A stretch of 64,000 nt of DNA from positions 1,473,001-1,537,000 of the forward strand of contig JARHVA010004251.1 of assembly GCA_037957365.1 (NCBI GenBank), read 5' to 3'. This document shows, piece by piece, positions 14,448 to 27,616 of the stretch; position 1 is the stretch's first letter; each line of letters opens with the position of its first letter. This DNA is from Torreya grandis. Taxonomy: Eukaryota; Streptophyta; Pinopsida; Cupressales; Taxaceae. Position numbers and translations under genes: made by a program. The notes beneath the pieces are model-generated. The model searched no databases and was not told where the DNA came from. It worked only from the letters and a program-made list of their open reading frames with translations.

Positions 14448-15340
14448 TTAACCAAATAAATATAGGTCATCTAAGGTGTAACTATCATCATAATTAGGAG
14501 TGATGAGAACTATGTTAAGGGATTCAACGATTATATTGCTAGAAGATTGATGAGAAGGATGATTTTTAGTAATGACCACATAAGTGAGAAACTTTTTAGT
14601 TGGATTCTTATGATAATAAGGATGTAATGTTGGTGTCAACTAACCTATAATTATATAAGGAAGGTTTGATGTTTTGATTTTAAAACTAATTTAATCAAGA
14701 TCATCATCATTAAAATCAAGGAAATTGGGTAAAATGTTGCCTAAAACCTTAGTGTGACAACTATAACATTGATTTGAGTTGACATGATAGTTAAAATGCT
14801 AATAATAATAAAATGGTATTCTAGGTAAAGGTTTAAGGGATATGATTTTATAGACACTACATTCTTATAATTATTCAAAATTTTAAGGGTTGGTATCACT
14901 TTGTACCTTATAAATGGAACACACATAAGGAAACTTCACATGTTGGGATGTAGAAGAGACCATTTCCCTCATACATTGAGTCCAAGAGTAACCAAAAAAA
15001 ATGCTATAATATAGATGTAAAATTAATATCATGGCCTCAATTCTAACTATAAAAGGTGGTATTATGATAGGAATCTAAACACATCCTAATTGAGGCATTT
15101 TTATTTGGTCATATCTTTGGCATGTGATTTTGGTAGACTTAAGATTGTATTAAAAATATCATAGGGTTTTGATGAATTCTAAGGAAGTGACATAAGTTTT
15201 GAAGCCTTCATATATCAAGGATTAATTCACCCAAATATCAGTAACTTGGATTCTAATAAAAAAGGGAGGTTCATCCTCATAAATTAGTATTTCATCAAGG
15301 ATAATAGATGTGATAGGAAATTTTATATGCATCGGTAGTG
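14448..15340 (-). pseudogene. Decayed Ty3/gypsy protease-region fragment (element F)
   Basis: The - strand of 14884-15000 reads FFGYSWTQCMREMVSSTS, then QHVKFPYVCSIYKV. This lines up with the gypsy retropepsin C-terminus and following linker ('LLGRPWLH..KAVPSTLHQ.VKF'). Just upstream, 15240-15330 reads ILDEILIYEDEPPFFIRIQV, a coding-like stretch. Downstream, 14448-14639 reads on as NIVLITPNYDDSYTLDDLYL. Stops and frame changes separate these pieces. No LTRs, RT or integrase were found, so the borders are approximate. Confidence 0.45.
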
Positions 15341-15699
15341 TGATAACATAGATGGACATATTTTCACATTACTACAAGATTATTTCTTTAAACTCAGTAA
15401 AGATAGTTTCTTACCCCATAGGTGGTGGTCAAGGAATGTTCATATCAAAAAAATGAAAAAGGCAGTTTCAATGTCTTGGAGAAGTCATCATAAGCTCAAG
15501 AATAAAAATTATAGATGGGAGTTTAGAAATTTATTTTATATGATCCCACTCATAAAATCTAGTGCAAGTTAGATAGGATTACAAAAGAGGAACAAAATTC
15601 TAAAGTAGATTAGTTGTAGAATAAGTTAAACCCAACTAAATCTTATTTTTATTTAAAGTGTATGATCTTGGCACTACCAGTATAGTTGTGTAGACTAAT

Positions 15700-16100
15700 C
15701 CAACTATATCAGATTTGATGATGTAATTGGGGATATAGAAACATCAAAAACATATTGTATCAATTTAATCGATATAATAGAATAAATACTAGGTAAATAA
15801 ATATATTGTATAGAACTAGGAAATATAGTAGAGGTATATTTAGGAAGATATGAATATAAAGTGTTGGCCAATATAGTTAAAATAGAACCATTCAAAGAAA
15901 TAGACTGTACAGAGTTGGATGATATAGTTTGACCTAAATTGGAAACAAAATACTATATCGAGATGGCTAATCTAATAATATAAATGGTAAAAAAAAGGTA
16001 TTTTACCAAACTAGTTGATATAGATATGAAAATATGGAACTATAATAGGGTGGACAATACAATTGGATATAAAAAATTACATAAGTAATGATTTTTTTAG
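15700..16100 (-). other. Degenerate 'ATATAG'-rich repeat stretch, Tyr/Ile-rich on the - strand
   Basis: Motifs such as GATATAG, TATTGTATAG and GGATGATATAG recur at irregular spacing of about 25-45 bases. On the - strand this gives a Tyr/Ser/Pro/Ile-rich frame (15704-15895). It could be the decayed N-terminal part of the same gypsy polyprotein as 14448-15340, but nothing diagnostic is visible. Confidence 0.25.
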
Positions 16101-16330
16101 TCCCAATAGATGAAAAATTATGTGGGGGATAATCCTAAATTATTAAATAATATGGATAGGGAATGCGAGGTTTGAAAAGATAAGAATCAATGTAGGAAAC
16201 AAAATGCTTCATTTTTTTCATGTTCACCAAGTTTTCTTTATTATTATAAGAATGAGGGTTGACCATGGTTTAAACAACATTAGAATTTGGTTGGGAATAG
16301 GATTGATTTTTATTATTGGTTTGTACATAG

Positions 16331-16742
<412 letters not shown>

Positions 16743-17395
16743 TGGTAAATTAAATTATTAGTACTACCATATGGTAGTGTACCATAGTTTTTGCCTCCCC
16801 TAAATAATTTACATGGATATGTGTGTTATTTTTTAAATTACTATGGTTTTCAAGTATTTAAAAAATATTTAATTGTTAATATATCTACTATTAGAATGAT
16901 TCAGGATGTATTTATTATTAAAAAATAATAAACAAAAGGTTGCATAGCAAAGTGGCCAGTTGGAAAGCACATCACCAACCCTTACATGTTCTTTCCTAAC
17001 TAGGTAAAGTTGAGCATGTGCAAACCAAGATACAACCCTCAACATCCTTATATGATGGGCAAAGCCATAAAAGTGAAGAAAAAATGACCTAAAACTCTCT
17101 TTCTAGTCGAGTGAAACCAAACAAGTGTGAATGCATCCCTAACAACCCTCTTGTTAGTCAAACAAAGCTAAGCAAGAAAAACTAAACCCTAACCAAAGTG
17201 AATGGAGAGGGAAACCATTGAGAAACCAAAATCCACCATGGATAAGATATTTAGGACTATGAAGGGGTCAGAAGATCCAAAAAAATAGTCACCACATGCC
17301 CACATCAATAAAACTATGAGAAATTATTATAGGGAATAACCATCATCTATAAAATAGGGGATAAATTGTCATTCTATCAGCACCCCATTAGACCC
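16743..17395. other. Flanking DNA left of the nest, no gene seen
   Basis: AT-rich DNA between the microsatellite and element A. Nothing protein-like or RNA-like was recognised. Confidence 0.5.
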
Positions 17396-19858
17396 TGATT
17401 AAGGAGCATTAAAGCAGGATGAACTTTTAATTTTTGAGTAGAGGTCAAAGTTGGTCAACCTTAGAATAAAAATTTATGAGAATAGAGATTTTAAGGTCCA
17501 TTTATTCCTTTAAGGTCATTTAGGGTCACCAAGATTCCTAAGAGTGAGTTTTGTGGGTGTTTGGAGTTTTTTTTCCAAAACCAATAATTTGATAAATTCA
17601 AATATTATCACTAAGACAAGAGTGACCAAAGCATAGTAAAAGGTGGTCAAGAGAGAATATTAATGTAAATTGCCAATGAATTTTTTAAAATGTGTTTTTT
17701 AAGTCATATATGTCTAATTTATAAGGCTAGGAGTCAAGTTTGAGTAATGTGACCAAAAAATCCTCACATTGAAGTTGTAATAAAAGAAGTTTGTCTTGTA
17801 ACTTCCACAACTAACCTTAAATTTGATTGAGAAGGAGAGTGGTACATGACTAGTATTGTAGGATAATTTGAGAGGAGGAGAGAATAAGGAGAAATAGATC
17901 TCCAAGAAGAGAGAGGAGAACCTGAGAATGGAAAACTATATAGGACTCCTCAAGAACGCTGATAGAGCCCTGCCATGGACTAAACATGTAATGTTTTGAT
18001 GAATAAAATGAATAAAGAATGAAATATCTCTATATATTCCTGTTCTTAAACAAAATTTTATGGATTTTTATCATATATTTTCTTTGTAAGGATGTTGAGG
18101 CCATAATCTTGTTGTTATCTTGTAAGGTTGCAAGTTTAAACAAGAATACTGCAAGTTATAGTCAAGGAAAAAGGAGAAAAGTTGATGAGATTGGTGTAGT
18201 TTGGTGCAGGAAGGAATGATTATAAGTTATTTATATGTAAGGGTGAATACTTATCAAGTTTGAAGATATAATAAATGATAAATTTTCATTACTAGTCACC
18301 TTAATAATAGATCCCTATTGGTGTATTGAAACTCTTTATTTGCTTGACTAGTGTGTGGTGAAGGAATGAATTGATAAAGTGAGTGTTGGTGAATAAATTA
18401 GGAGTATTTTTAATGTATTTACTTAAATTAATATCTAGTGTAAAGGAGGTAATGCTCAGTGATCTAACTATTAAATCCTCTCTGCTCATAAACCCCTATT
18501 TTATAGTCAAGAGACCTTGTTATATGATCAAGTGCCAAGTAGATAGAGTCAGAGTTAAAGGAGTGAGTGGTGGTGGTTGGTTTTATAAATAATTGACATG
18601 TTTCAAGGTGTATAAACATATAAAAAAATGATACAGTCTTGAAACTTGTGATTTACACACTGAGGTATCACACAGTCCTATATTAAGACTTAGAACATTA
18701 AAGTTTGAGGTGAAGAAGATTTAGTATGTTGGATAATAGGACCATTGAGCATTGGAAAGGTGAGATAGTAATCATACAGACCTATTAAATGTGTTATAAC
18801 TTTTTAAGGTGTCCTATAACTCAACACATGGTAATTTATAACCTTTCGTACCTTGTACAGTCATCTTTTTGTGTACATAATTTTGTATTTGGGTTCATTT
18901 TGAGCAAATGAGGATCAAAAAAAGGTTATATCCTAGTGGAGGAGTTGTATAGGGTAAAAATAGACCTATAGGTTTCCTTAGGTCCTCATAAAGTGACATA
19001 AAAATAAAGATATTGAATTATATGACGTCTTAGCCTATGCAGGTGACCACCTAGGGTTTCAAACAAGAAAACCTCATAAGTAGAGTTTAAATCATCATAA
19101 AATTATGAAATATTGTAATATTTCCTAAATTTATGTGAGTAAAGAGAATAAAGTGTTTTTGTTTTGGTTAAGGTTCGTACAATATGGATTCTAGGTCTGT
19201 GGGTGTGCTTAAGGGCTAATTAGGCCTAATCGAGGGATGGTTTATAACGTAAGTGTGGTTTAGGTCTAGACTTAGGTCATGAAAATTAACAAACACCTAT
19301 AATGAGATATATGGTGGATATAAGTGGTTTTACATCTTCATAAGAGTTCCTAGTTTAATCAAATAAAGTGAAATTGCATAGAAAAAAGGCTACAAGCTTA
19401 AGGAGACCATTGTGAGCCATATGTGTGGAATTGAATGTTGAAGTGTGTTTGATAAATTTTAAGGGGTTAAATAAGGTTTTATTTGACATTTCAAGAACAT
19501 ATATGATATAATATTGACTCCTTAAGACCTATATCAAGATTTAGTTCTTGAGACCTAAGAGAAATATCTAGTGAGAAGATACTGAAAGTATACGGTGAAG
19601 TTTGGGATTGGAATGAATGGAATGAGGTAGAGAATTAATGTGAGAGACATGAGAGAGGTATTAAACCATTAATAAGTTCCTATAAATTTATAATAAATAT
19701 TAATTAGTCAAGGATTATATTAAGCATAGTGATCTAGAGAGAGAAACTAAATTGGTATTAGAAGATTCAAGATAAGCATAACATGAGAATGTGATATTTT
19801 ATAAAATGAGAGTCATGACTAAATGATTTTGAGAATTATTATATATACCTTTTCATCA
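17396..19858 (+). repeat. 5' LTR of element A (~2.46 kb)
   Basis: Starts TGATTAAGGAGCATTAAAG and ends TTTTCATCA. It aligns along its length with 53181-55744 (shared blocks include TTGGTCAACCTTAGAAT, GACCAAAAAAT..CTCACATTGAAG and the '..AGAGAGAGAAACTAAATTGGT' block near the end). It is followed by TTTGGTATAATATAC. Only the first bases (TGGTAT) fit a methionine-tRNA primer site, so the PBS is weak. Confidence 0.85.
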
Positions 19859-20039
19859 TTTGGTATAATATACAAGTTATCTCTTGTTTTGTATTTTTGT
19901 GAATTTTTCAAGTTTGTTGATTTGAGATAGACAAGATATGTTATGAGGTATGCATGAGATAACTTTATAGGGTATTGTGGGAGAAGAGAAAGTTGTAGAT
20001 ATGATATATTAATATTAGTATATAGGAATATAAGATTAA

Positions 20040-22440
20040 AAATTAGAGGAATTTAAAACCCAAATTCCAATGAAGAGGACTTGAATCTAGTCAAGAGAGG
20101 ACTATTGAAGGAGAAGTAGAAAGAGAGCATTGAAGCTCAAGTGAGAGTGATAAGAGTAAAGGCTCAAAGAGAGGGTCAAGAAGGATAAAGAGAGGTCCTA
20201 GATAGAGGAATAAAATAAGAGGAAAGATATAATAGAGGTATAAGAGGTAAGATTTATAATCTTGATAAGAGGAAGGTATAGATAGGCCTAGAAAGCAAAG
20301 AATAAGTGAGAAGATGGATGTAGAAAGAGAAGTGAAAGATATGAGAAGAGAGTTGGGGTAGAGTATTGAGAAGATAGATCTCATGGTAAATATCTTGAAA
20401 GGAAAAAGAATCTAATGGATTGGATATAATGTGAGGAAAAGGGTGAAGTGGCCACTATAGTCATTTGTGAAAGAGAGAAGGCACAAGATGGGTGTCTTGA
20501 GAGATGAGAAAAAGAAAGAGAAGACAACCCATAGAGGTATGAGGGATGAGATGTTGCCAAATAAGAAACAAGACAAAGAGATAGAGAAGAGAGTTCTCAT
20601 TGAAGAGAACAAGAAGAAGATAAGAGTGCCAAGAGGATAACTTGAGAGTGAAGACAAGAAGAAAAGATGGAGGATGTCTATGAAAGATACATTCAAGGAG
20701 GTTATGTAGTCTCTTATTTTATATTTTAACATTGATTTTAAGCTTGTGAAAGTAGGTATGAAGATTTTTTTGGTGAAGTAAAATCATAAGGCCTCAAATT
20801 TGGTGAAGGATGGGTTAAGAACATCACCCATCAAGTAGAAAGAGCATGATAAAGAAATATAACCTCTTGTAGAAGACATAGGGATGGAGATTGAATACAT
20901 TCCACATGTTGAATATGAAGTTTAAGAGGATTACTATGATGCCTTTCCAAGTATAGAAGATAAAACCAAGGAGATAGTTCACCAAGAATCCATAAATACA
21001 AGCCATGAAGACAATAAGAAAGAGATGAGATTGCAGTAGTCATCTTTGGAGGTAAATGAGTGTTTGAATATTTAATATGATTTTTTATATGAAGAAGAAA
21101 AGGCTACTATGTAGATTGAGAGAAAGAAGGACAAAGTACATCTCTCAATAAGAGAATAAGGGCATTTATATGTTTGGCCTAAGTGGCTGAATCAAATAAT
21201 TGGTGAGAAGTAAGAGGTGAACCTAAAGCAAGAGCATAGATTTAAAATAAGAACAAGTGTGGAAATAAAGAATAAAGGCCAAAGAACACCAAGTTGGCAT
21301 GGTAGATAACCAAGGCAAGAAACATAAAAGTGATGCAAAGAGAAGCAAATGACAATCTAAGCAAGTACAAGGTAGAAAGTGGGTTACAGAGATCATGAAA
21401 AGAGCCCAAGAGGATCATATTGTAGGTGTATCCCAATAAATCATGAAGATTGAGGAAGATTAAAAGCCTACAAAACAAACAAGAAAGGTATTGAAAGAAA
21501 ACCAAGCCAATGAGATGAAGGTACAATTGTGTGAACAAGAAGATGAGTGTAAAGAAGATAATTATTCTCAATATTTATTTTTAAATGTTTTTTATGATGA
21601 TGTGTATGAAGTTGATTCAAGTAGTGAAGGCATCTTGTATATGAAAATAATTACATTGATGAATGAATTTTTAGAAAGGCAAGGTGAGGATAAAGCATCT
21701 CAAAGAATGCTTTAAAAGCATGGTATGTAGCAGGATGAAGTTAGTTTGACTCTTATAAATGAGGGAGTCCAAGGAAATGACAAATATCAAGTTACCCAAG
21801 AAGATGAAGAGAAATATGGACCAAGATTTGATGAAGACTTTCAGGAGGTGGATGTTTCTAATTTGCAAGAAGAAATTGAGATGTTAGAAGACATTTTAAA
21901 TCCATCCAGGGGGCTGAGATAAGGTGAAGTACAACAATAGAACATCATTAATGAATTCAAAGAAGAATTAAAAATGTATCAACATAGGAAAGCACAAGGA
22001 TTTTTGCAAACAAAGCCACAATCAAGAAATCTAGTTAACAAGCAAAGGGAGTATGATCAAGTAAACAAGGTGAGTTATTCAATTGGGCAAGATAAATCTA
22101 AGTTAATAATTGATAAACATGGACATAAAAATTCAAATATTTGTAAAAAAATATTTTATAATGGAACAAGAAGTTGCTCTTGCAAAATGAGAAAGGTTAT
22201 AGGAAGATGCATCAAAAAGAGGATAAATGTGAAGTAGAGGTAGAAAAAGAGAGTATAATGGAGAAAATGATAGAGGTTGACATGCATGTGAGTACATTAG
22301 ATCCTAATGAAGAAGTTCATAGCATGGTCAAGGAAAAAAAATCACTAAAGAAGCAAGAAACAAGAGAAAACAATAAAGAAGAAAGCTATAACACAAGTGT
22401 GAGAAAGAAGAATAAGCACCATTTGGTTATTTATAGTTGA
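20040..22440 (+). pseudogene. Decayed charged coiled-coil/gag-like coding region of element A
   Basis: The + strand is purine-rich (GAAGAG/AAGAAAGAG runs) and reads as a Lys/Glu/Arg-rich, coiled-coil-like protein in pieces, for example 21491-21715 and 22174-22440. Near 20880-21040 a frame reads MEIEYIPHVEYEV then EDYYDAFPSIEDKTKEIV. In-frame stops are mainly TAG/TAA at places where CAG/CAA would fit. No zinc knuckle, protease, RT or integrase was found. Long - strand frames over this stretch are shadows of the purine bias. It is probably a gag-like protein of a non-autonomous element, function unknown. Confidence 0.4.
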
Positions 22441-22789
22441 AGATGATGAAGGACAAACACACTTAGAAAATATGTAACTGTTGACAATTTTGACTCCACG
22501 GGTCAAATTTACACCCTTATCATTAGAATATTTTTATGTCATTGCAGTGGAAGGATCCAAGCAAGTTTTTGAGGTGTTTAGAGCAATTACAGGGACAAGT
22601 CTAGAAGAGGCTAATGTGTATACATCTTCAACCTTCGAGCCAAGTGTTGGAATTCAAGTTTTACTTTGATAGAAGTTTTCCACAAAGAACCTGTGGCAAA
22701 AGAACAATGCCTATTTATTTTGGAATGAATTCTTTTGGGTTTTATCCTTTGCTAATTTTTTTCAAACTTTTTATCTGACGCATTTTTTT

Positions 22790-24060
22790 GAGACAACTTT
22801 CTCGACAAGTTCTTTTTGCATCTCTAAAGGGTTCTATTTCATTTTCCAAAAAGACCATTTCCAAGTTTCAAGGGACCATTTGCAAAAAATTGAAGGTCTT
22901 TTTCTCTTCAGAAGGGTTTTTTTCACAAACCTGAAGGTGCATTTTTGAAATTCTGAAGGATAAAATATAATTTTGTAGAGTCTTTTACCTTTTAAAAGGG
23001 TCCATTTCAAATATTTTGAAGGGTTCATTCCCTTAAAAAAAAGGTCTTTTCCAAAAGTTCCAATGACCATATCAAGATTTTTGAAGGGTTCCTTCCCTTT
23101 GGAAAAGGCATTTTCATAAGGGCAAGTGGAGAAAGCAAGAAAATCTGAGGGGGTGGTTCTTTACAAGAACCTCTGATGGGTGCTTTTCACAATTTTTGAA
23201 GGGTTCTTTTTCTTGTCGAAAGGACATTTACATAATTTCGAAGGGTCACTTTCATTTATTTTGAAGGGTAGGTTCTATTCAAGAAGGTTATTTGCAAGGA
23301 AAAAAGGCACTTAAATTTTTTTTTGAAGGGATATTTCAAAAAAAATTGAAATGCAAGTGCAATTTACAACAATGCCAAATGGACACTTGCATCTCTTAAG
23401 GGTCACTAGAAAATATAAAAGGGCATTTCAAAGGGCAAAGGAACTTCACATATTTCCAAAGGATTTCCTTTAGAAAGGAAAAGATCAAAATACATAGACA
23501 AGAGAAATGAATTCCTTCAGACAATTTATTTGAAGGAATGGTTTGAAGAAAGGATCAGGCCATGAAAGTAAAAAAATTTGAAGGGAAAGGGCTAGACAAA
23601 AGTTCAAAAGAATTCTTTCAGACAAATTATCTAAAAAAAATCATTCAAAGAACTTACCTGCAAGAAGGAAATGGTTCAAAGCCCGAAATAAATCATTTAG
23701 ACAATTTTTCTGAAGGAAATAAATAAGAGGAAAATGCCAAAAGAAATAAAAAAACAAAGAGGAAATTTGCAGACAAAAAGTCTGAAAGAATTCCTTTGGA
23801 CAAATTGTCTGAAAGAATTCCTTCAGAAGACTTACTAGCATAGAGTTCATTGCAAAATACCTGAGAGAATAAAATATTTGGAGAAATTACCCATGGGAAA
23901 GTGCTTGAAATGAATACCTAGGAAGGATAAAACATAAAAAAATTGTTTGAAGACAAAATCCTAAATAGAAAACTCTAAAGTGAATAGACAAAGATAAAAG
24001 TGAAAAAAACCCAATGACAAATTGTCTGAAGAACAAATGCCTGATACAAAATAAGCTCAT
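22790..24060 (+). repeat. Two consecutive degenerate arrays in the B LTR: GAAGGGT units, then AGACAAATTGTCT palindromes
   Basis: From ~22790 to ~23470 the motif TTTTGAAGGGTTC (with variants) recurs every ~30-60 bases. From ~23515 on it gives way to palindromes resembling TCAGACAAATTGTCTGAA at about 23519, 23621, 23699, 23796 and 24016. The right LTR has the same layout (~50330-51550, palindromes near 51138, 51216, 51314, 51459 and 51531). The arrays lie upstream of the TATA box, in the presumed U3. Confidence 0.7.
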
Positions 24061-24745
24061 GGAAATCAATAGGGATAGAAACAAATAGCCTACATGCAAG
24101 TGAATAAATAGCTCAAAGAAATACATGTATAAGTGAAGAGCACAAGAACAAGAGACCAAAGAATTTCAAGGAGTTGACATGGATTTTTCATGCATGCTTC
24201 AGTTGTCAAAGAGATTTTTCATGCATGTAGGGACGAGCTGAAGTTGACTAGTCTTGCACTTGAGTTGATAAATTGAAAAGTCATGATTCTCTTTGGTTTT
24301 CATGAAATATAAATCTTTTCAACGCTTCTATCTGGTTCAAGTGGATTTTTCCATTCAAGGTGTGGCATAGTTTTCATGCAAGGAAATGTTCATTGGAGGT
24401 TGACTAGTCTTGAGTTCTAGTTGACTAGTTATCAGGTTCCATCTCCACTCATGATTTCCACACAATAGAGGACATTATCACATTCTAGCTCAACCTCAAA
24501 TCAATTCAATATTGAGTTAAGATATCTAAAGTTGGCATAGATTTCATGCATGGGGTAGATTAGTCCAATATGAGCTCACCGTCCATTTTCAACTCCAAAG
24601 ATATTTTCATGCAAGGCATAATATAAAAGAATATCATTTTTAGAGGTCTTATTATCTTTGGACATCTATAATTAGACTTGGTATGATGTGGGAGTTAAAC
24701 TCCTCTTCTATTTTTAGCACCAATCTTTGGTTGTTGTATCTTTTT

Positions 24746-24754
24746 CTATATAAG
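24746..24754 (+). promoter_or_regulatory. TATA box of the B 5' LTR
   Basis: CTATATAAG lies 2267 bp into the left LTR, and the same string is at 52260-52268, 2260 bp into the right LTR. An ATTAATATAAGG string about 90 bp downstream could serve 3'-end formation. This supports transcription on the + strand. Confidence 0.6.
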
Positions 24755-25442
24755 TTGGCTTTTCAACCTTGAATTGTATCCTCTTTTTGGCAAGACCAAA
24801 ATTATGCCAAAGATTGAGTTGTAACCTTTTTTAGATTAATATAAGGGTTGTTTTCAATTTATAGATGCTGGTATAGAGTATTTATTTCAGTGATTTGCAA
24901 ATGTGATAGAATTTTTCTTCCTTGACAAGTCTTAATTCTTACGTAGTTATTAGCTAATTAGATTATGCAGGTCATGTTCTATGTTTGATGTCCTTTGGTT
25001 GAAGTTACAATGGATATAAGTGGCTGGTTAGTGCCTTGAATTGAGCCTATTTCATCACTTCCCTCAAGCTTTAATCACTAGATAAAACCTTTTCATGAAA
25101 TAATTATGCATATTGGTCAATTGGATTTAAAATTTCAGCCCTTTTCTTGTCTAGATCAGTGTTTTTTAGGATCTCAGATTGAGTGGATCAACTCAAAATT
25201 TAGGTATATCACCATCATTAGATAGGATTTCCTTTCAATTTTATACCTTCCCTTTTCCTTATCAGTTTTTAATGTAGGGTAGAGATCCTAATTGATACAC
25301 CAAAGGGAGATAGCCCTTAGAATCTAGAGATTCAATCCACTAATTAGGTCACCCACAACCTAAGATTGTTTCCATGTTTCAGCAGACTATGAAGGCCTAA
25401 AACTACCTTCACAAGGGTGAAATTCTGATTGACAATAGTTTT

Positions 25443-25460
25443 TGGTATGCTCAATGGGAC
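25443..25460 (+). promoter_or_regulatory. Primer binding site of element B
   Basis: TGGTATGCTCAATGGGAC begins 5 bases after the 5' LTR. It matches the primer site of D (TGGCACACCTGGTGGGATC) at the conserved TGG..GC/AC..TGGGA positions; many differences are C/T or G/A changes. The tRNA itself was not identified. Confidence 0.5.
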
Positions 25461-25618
25461 ACACTAGAGCTGGTCTTGATGAAATTGTAGTTGCAACAAT
25501 ATTCTTCAAGAAGTATTTGGTGATTCCAAGCTTAAGCGGTTGCTTCTAATAATTCAGGCATAATTTCCATATAAGTCTATTTTTATTGCATTATCATGAA
25601 TGAGTTTTGATGGTTTTG

Positions 25619-26441
25619 TATGAAGAGAAATCCTATGTTGTGTTTCCTTATGATCCCAATGATGGATCATACCATCCTTGTCATGATACCTATGAACCTA
25701 ATCAGCCTTATTAGGAGTATTAACAAATCTATGTTGAGCCTTATCAAGTTTATCATGATCCTTATTATTAAGAGGATGAATCTTACGTTCCTTATGAGCC
25801 ATATCAGTCTCAAGATCAGTTTTCAACTTTCCCATATGGATATGATGTTGCATATAAGCATCATTGGCTCCAAGAAAGAATGGATGAAATAGAACTTAGA
25901 ATTTTAGCATATGCAAGAAAAGTTTGTTCAAACTCTTAGTATGAAGAAGTGAATGGTCTATTACAAAATGTGTCCAATGATCCAAAAGAGATAAATGAGC
26001 TATGCATTTTTTTATTATAGAATATGGAGGCTTGGGAGAGGCAAAAAATTGAGTTGAGCCACTTGTCTACAAAGGGTTTTTATGTTCCTTATTCTCATGA
26101 AGTTCTTAATCATGCCTAGTGTGTACCAAGGGAGCTTCCTAGTTAGATTCAAGAGCCTATTGAAGAGACTAAACCTTCTTATAGTCCCCTTTCTTCACTA
26201 ATAATCCCTCAAATTCAATTTTTCCATGAAGACAAGGAGGTTTCAAACTTTGATGAGGTAATGGCCAAGTGGAAGGAACAAAATGTAGAGGTCTTTAAGA
26301 GTTTCTCTTTCCCTCCTCTCCAAAATTCCCTAAATGATTCCATTGCCCTCCAAATCCTAAAATATGATCATGATCAACCTCCCATGCTTCATGTTCCCTC
26401 TGAAACAAATGAATTTCATCACCCTCCCACCATCTCCCTTC
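25619..26441 (+). pseudogene. Decayed gag-like protein of element B, 5' part
   Basis: One + frame runs from about 25619 to the C insertion at 26441. It starts Tyr/Pro/Asp/Gln-rich (FPYDPNDGSYHPCHDTYEP), then becomes mixed-charge (HHWLQERMDEIELRILAYAR). In-frame TAG/TAA stops fall where Gln codons would fit (for example AATCAGCCTTAT-TAG). The last open piece (26261 on) runs into the LTR of C and continues, in phase, after it at 48961. No known domain was recognised. Confidence 0.45.
26437..26441. repeat. Left target-site duplication of element C (CCTTC)
   Basis: CCTTC abuts the left end of C at 26442 and recurs at 48956-48960, directly after the last base of C. Confidence 0.85.
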
Positions 26442-27616
26442 TATTAAGCATGGAATATACTGAGAGAGGGGGTGAATCAGTATATTATATATCTTATAAA
26501 ACTTTCCTTTAACCAAAATCCACTTAATCAATCATTCAAGATATGCAATAAAACTTAAACAATAAACATCACATAAGACAAAGAGAGACACCAGATATAA
26601 CATGGAAACCCAATGTGGAAAAAACCATGGAGAATCAATCTCAAATATATTCGTGAGAATAACCCCACAGGAGCACCATACCCCTTTGCCAAGTACAAAC
26701 CTCAACTACAATTCATGAGCACCACCCCACAAGATCTTCAAACCCCTTTGCTGAGCACCAACCCAGCTATCATTCGTGAGCACCAACCCACAAGAGCACC
26801 AACCCCTTTGCCAAGCACCAACTCAACAACAATTCGTGAGCACCAACCCACAAGAGCACCAACCCCTTTGCCAAGCACCAACTTAGCAACAATTCGTGAG
26901 CACCAACCCACAGGAGCACCAACCCCTTTGTGTATACCACACACCATCTCTCAATGTTGCTATCTCAACAAATGATAGATCAATATAACATCACCTTCCT
27001 CTCTCTTACTTTTGCTCTTTTAAGCTAGATATAAAAAATACAAATCATCTCTCATAATTGCTCTTCTAAGCTAGATATTACAATATCAAATCAACCTCTC
27101 ACATCCATATTTACAAATGGCTATTCAAGCCTTTATTTATAGCTTTCCAAATGACCTTTGGCCTTCCCCCTTTGTGACCTTTCATTCCTCATGGAAAATG
27201 GTGCCAATCTTGGATGACCCTTCATATCTAAGCATTTGAAAAGTTATATGGTGACCCTTCATGACCAAAAATGTCTTTCCCACTTTTGTCCTTATCTTTG
27301 GTGACTTTTCATATTCCTTTAAGTGTCCCTTCATGAGAAATTCTCCCTTTACTCTTTTTTCTTCACTTGGTGACTCTTGGTATTCCCCAAGATGACTCTT
27401 CATAGGAAAATGCATCCCAACCTTCTTTTGTCTTTATCCGGTGACTCTTCGTCTTCTCCATGGGCCCTTATTTTGTCTCATATGCAACCAAAAATATATT
27501 TGTTAATATTAAATAAATATTAACTCATATTAGCCAAGATAAACAATATTAAATGCAATGGGGCCTTTATCACCAATAATACTAAACCTTTGACATCAAT
27601 GACAATATTTCCAACA
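26442..27616 (-). repeat. 3' LTR of element C (1175 bp)
   Basis: On the - strand it starts TGTTGGAAATATTGTC and ends near ATGCTTAATA. It matches 30235-31323. The 85 bp length difference from the other LTR lies in the 60 bp minisatellite. Confidence 0.9.
26649..26931. repeat. 60 bp minisatellite in the C 3' LTR, ~5 units
   Basis: The unit begins ATTCGTGAGCACCAACCCAC and contains ACCCCTTTGCCAAGCACCAA. About five imperfect copies are present. The open frame through it (26613-26975) is a repeat artefact. The other LTR has about 84 bp less (30442-30640). Confidence 0.9.

Larger units (their letters stand above)
22479..25437 (+). repeat. 5' LTR of element B (2959 bp)
   Basis: Starts TGTTGACAATTTTGAC and ends ATTGACAATA, so the termini are TG..TA rather than TG..CA. 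It matches 50000-52949 throughout. A hand count over the first ~235 bases gives roughly 35 differences, well above C and D, so B is older. It contains two repeat arrays (see 22790-24060) and a TATA box at 24746-24754. Confidence 0.92.

Noticed and set aside
17391..17395. GACCC/TATCC as target-site duplication of A
   Set aside because: Only three of five bases agree, so it is not claimed as a duplication.
20091..21571. Several - strand frames of 70-110 residues rich in Leu/Phe/Ser
   Set aside because: Shadows of the purine-rich + strand coding-like region of element A.
22790..24060. CRISPR-like repeat array in the B LTR
   Set aside because: Units are degenerate, spacing is irregular, both LTRs share it, and the context is eukaryotic.
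26613..26975. 120-residue frame with repeated HQPTRAPTPLPSTN
   Set aside because: Lies in the C LTR and is a reading of the 60 bp minisatellite, with no start context or relatives.
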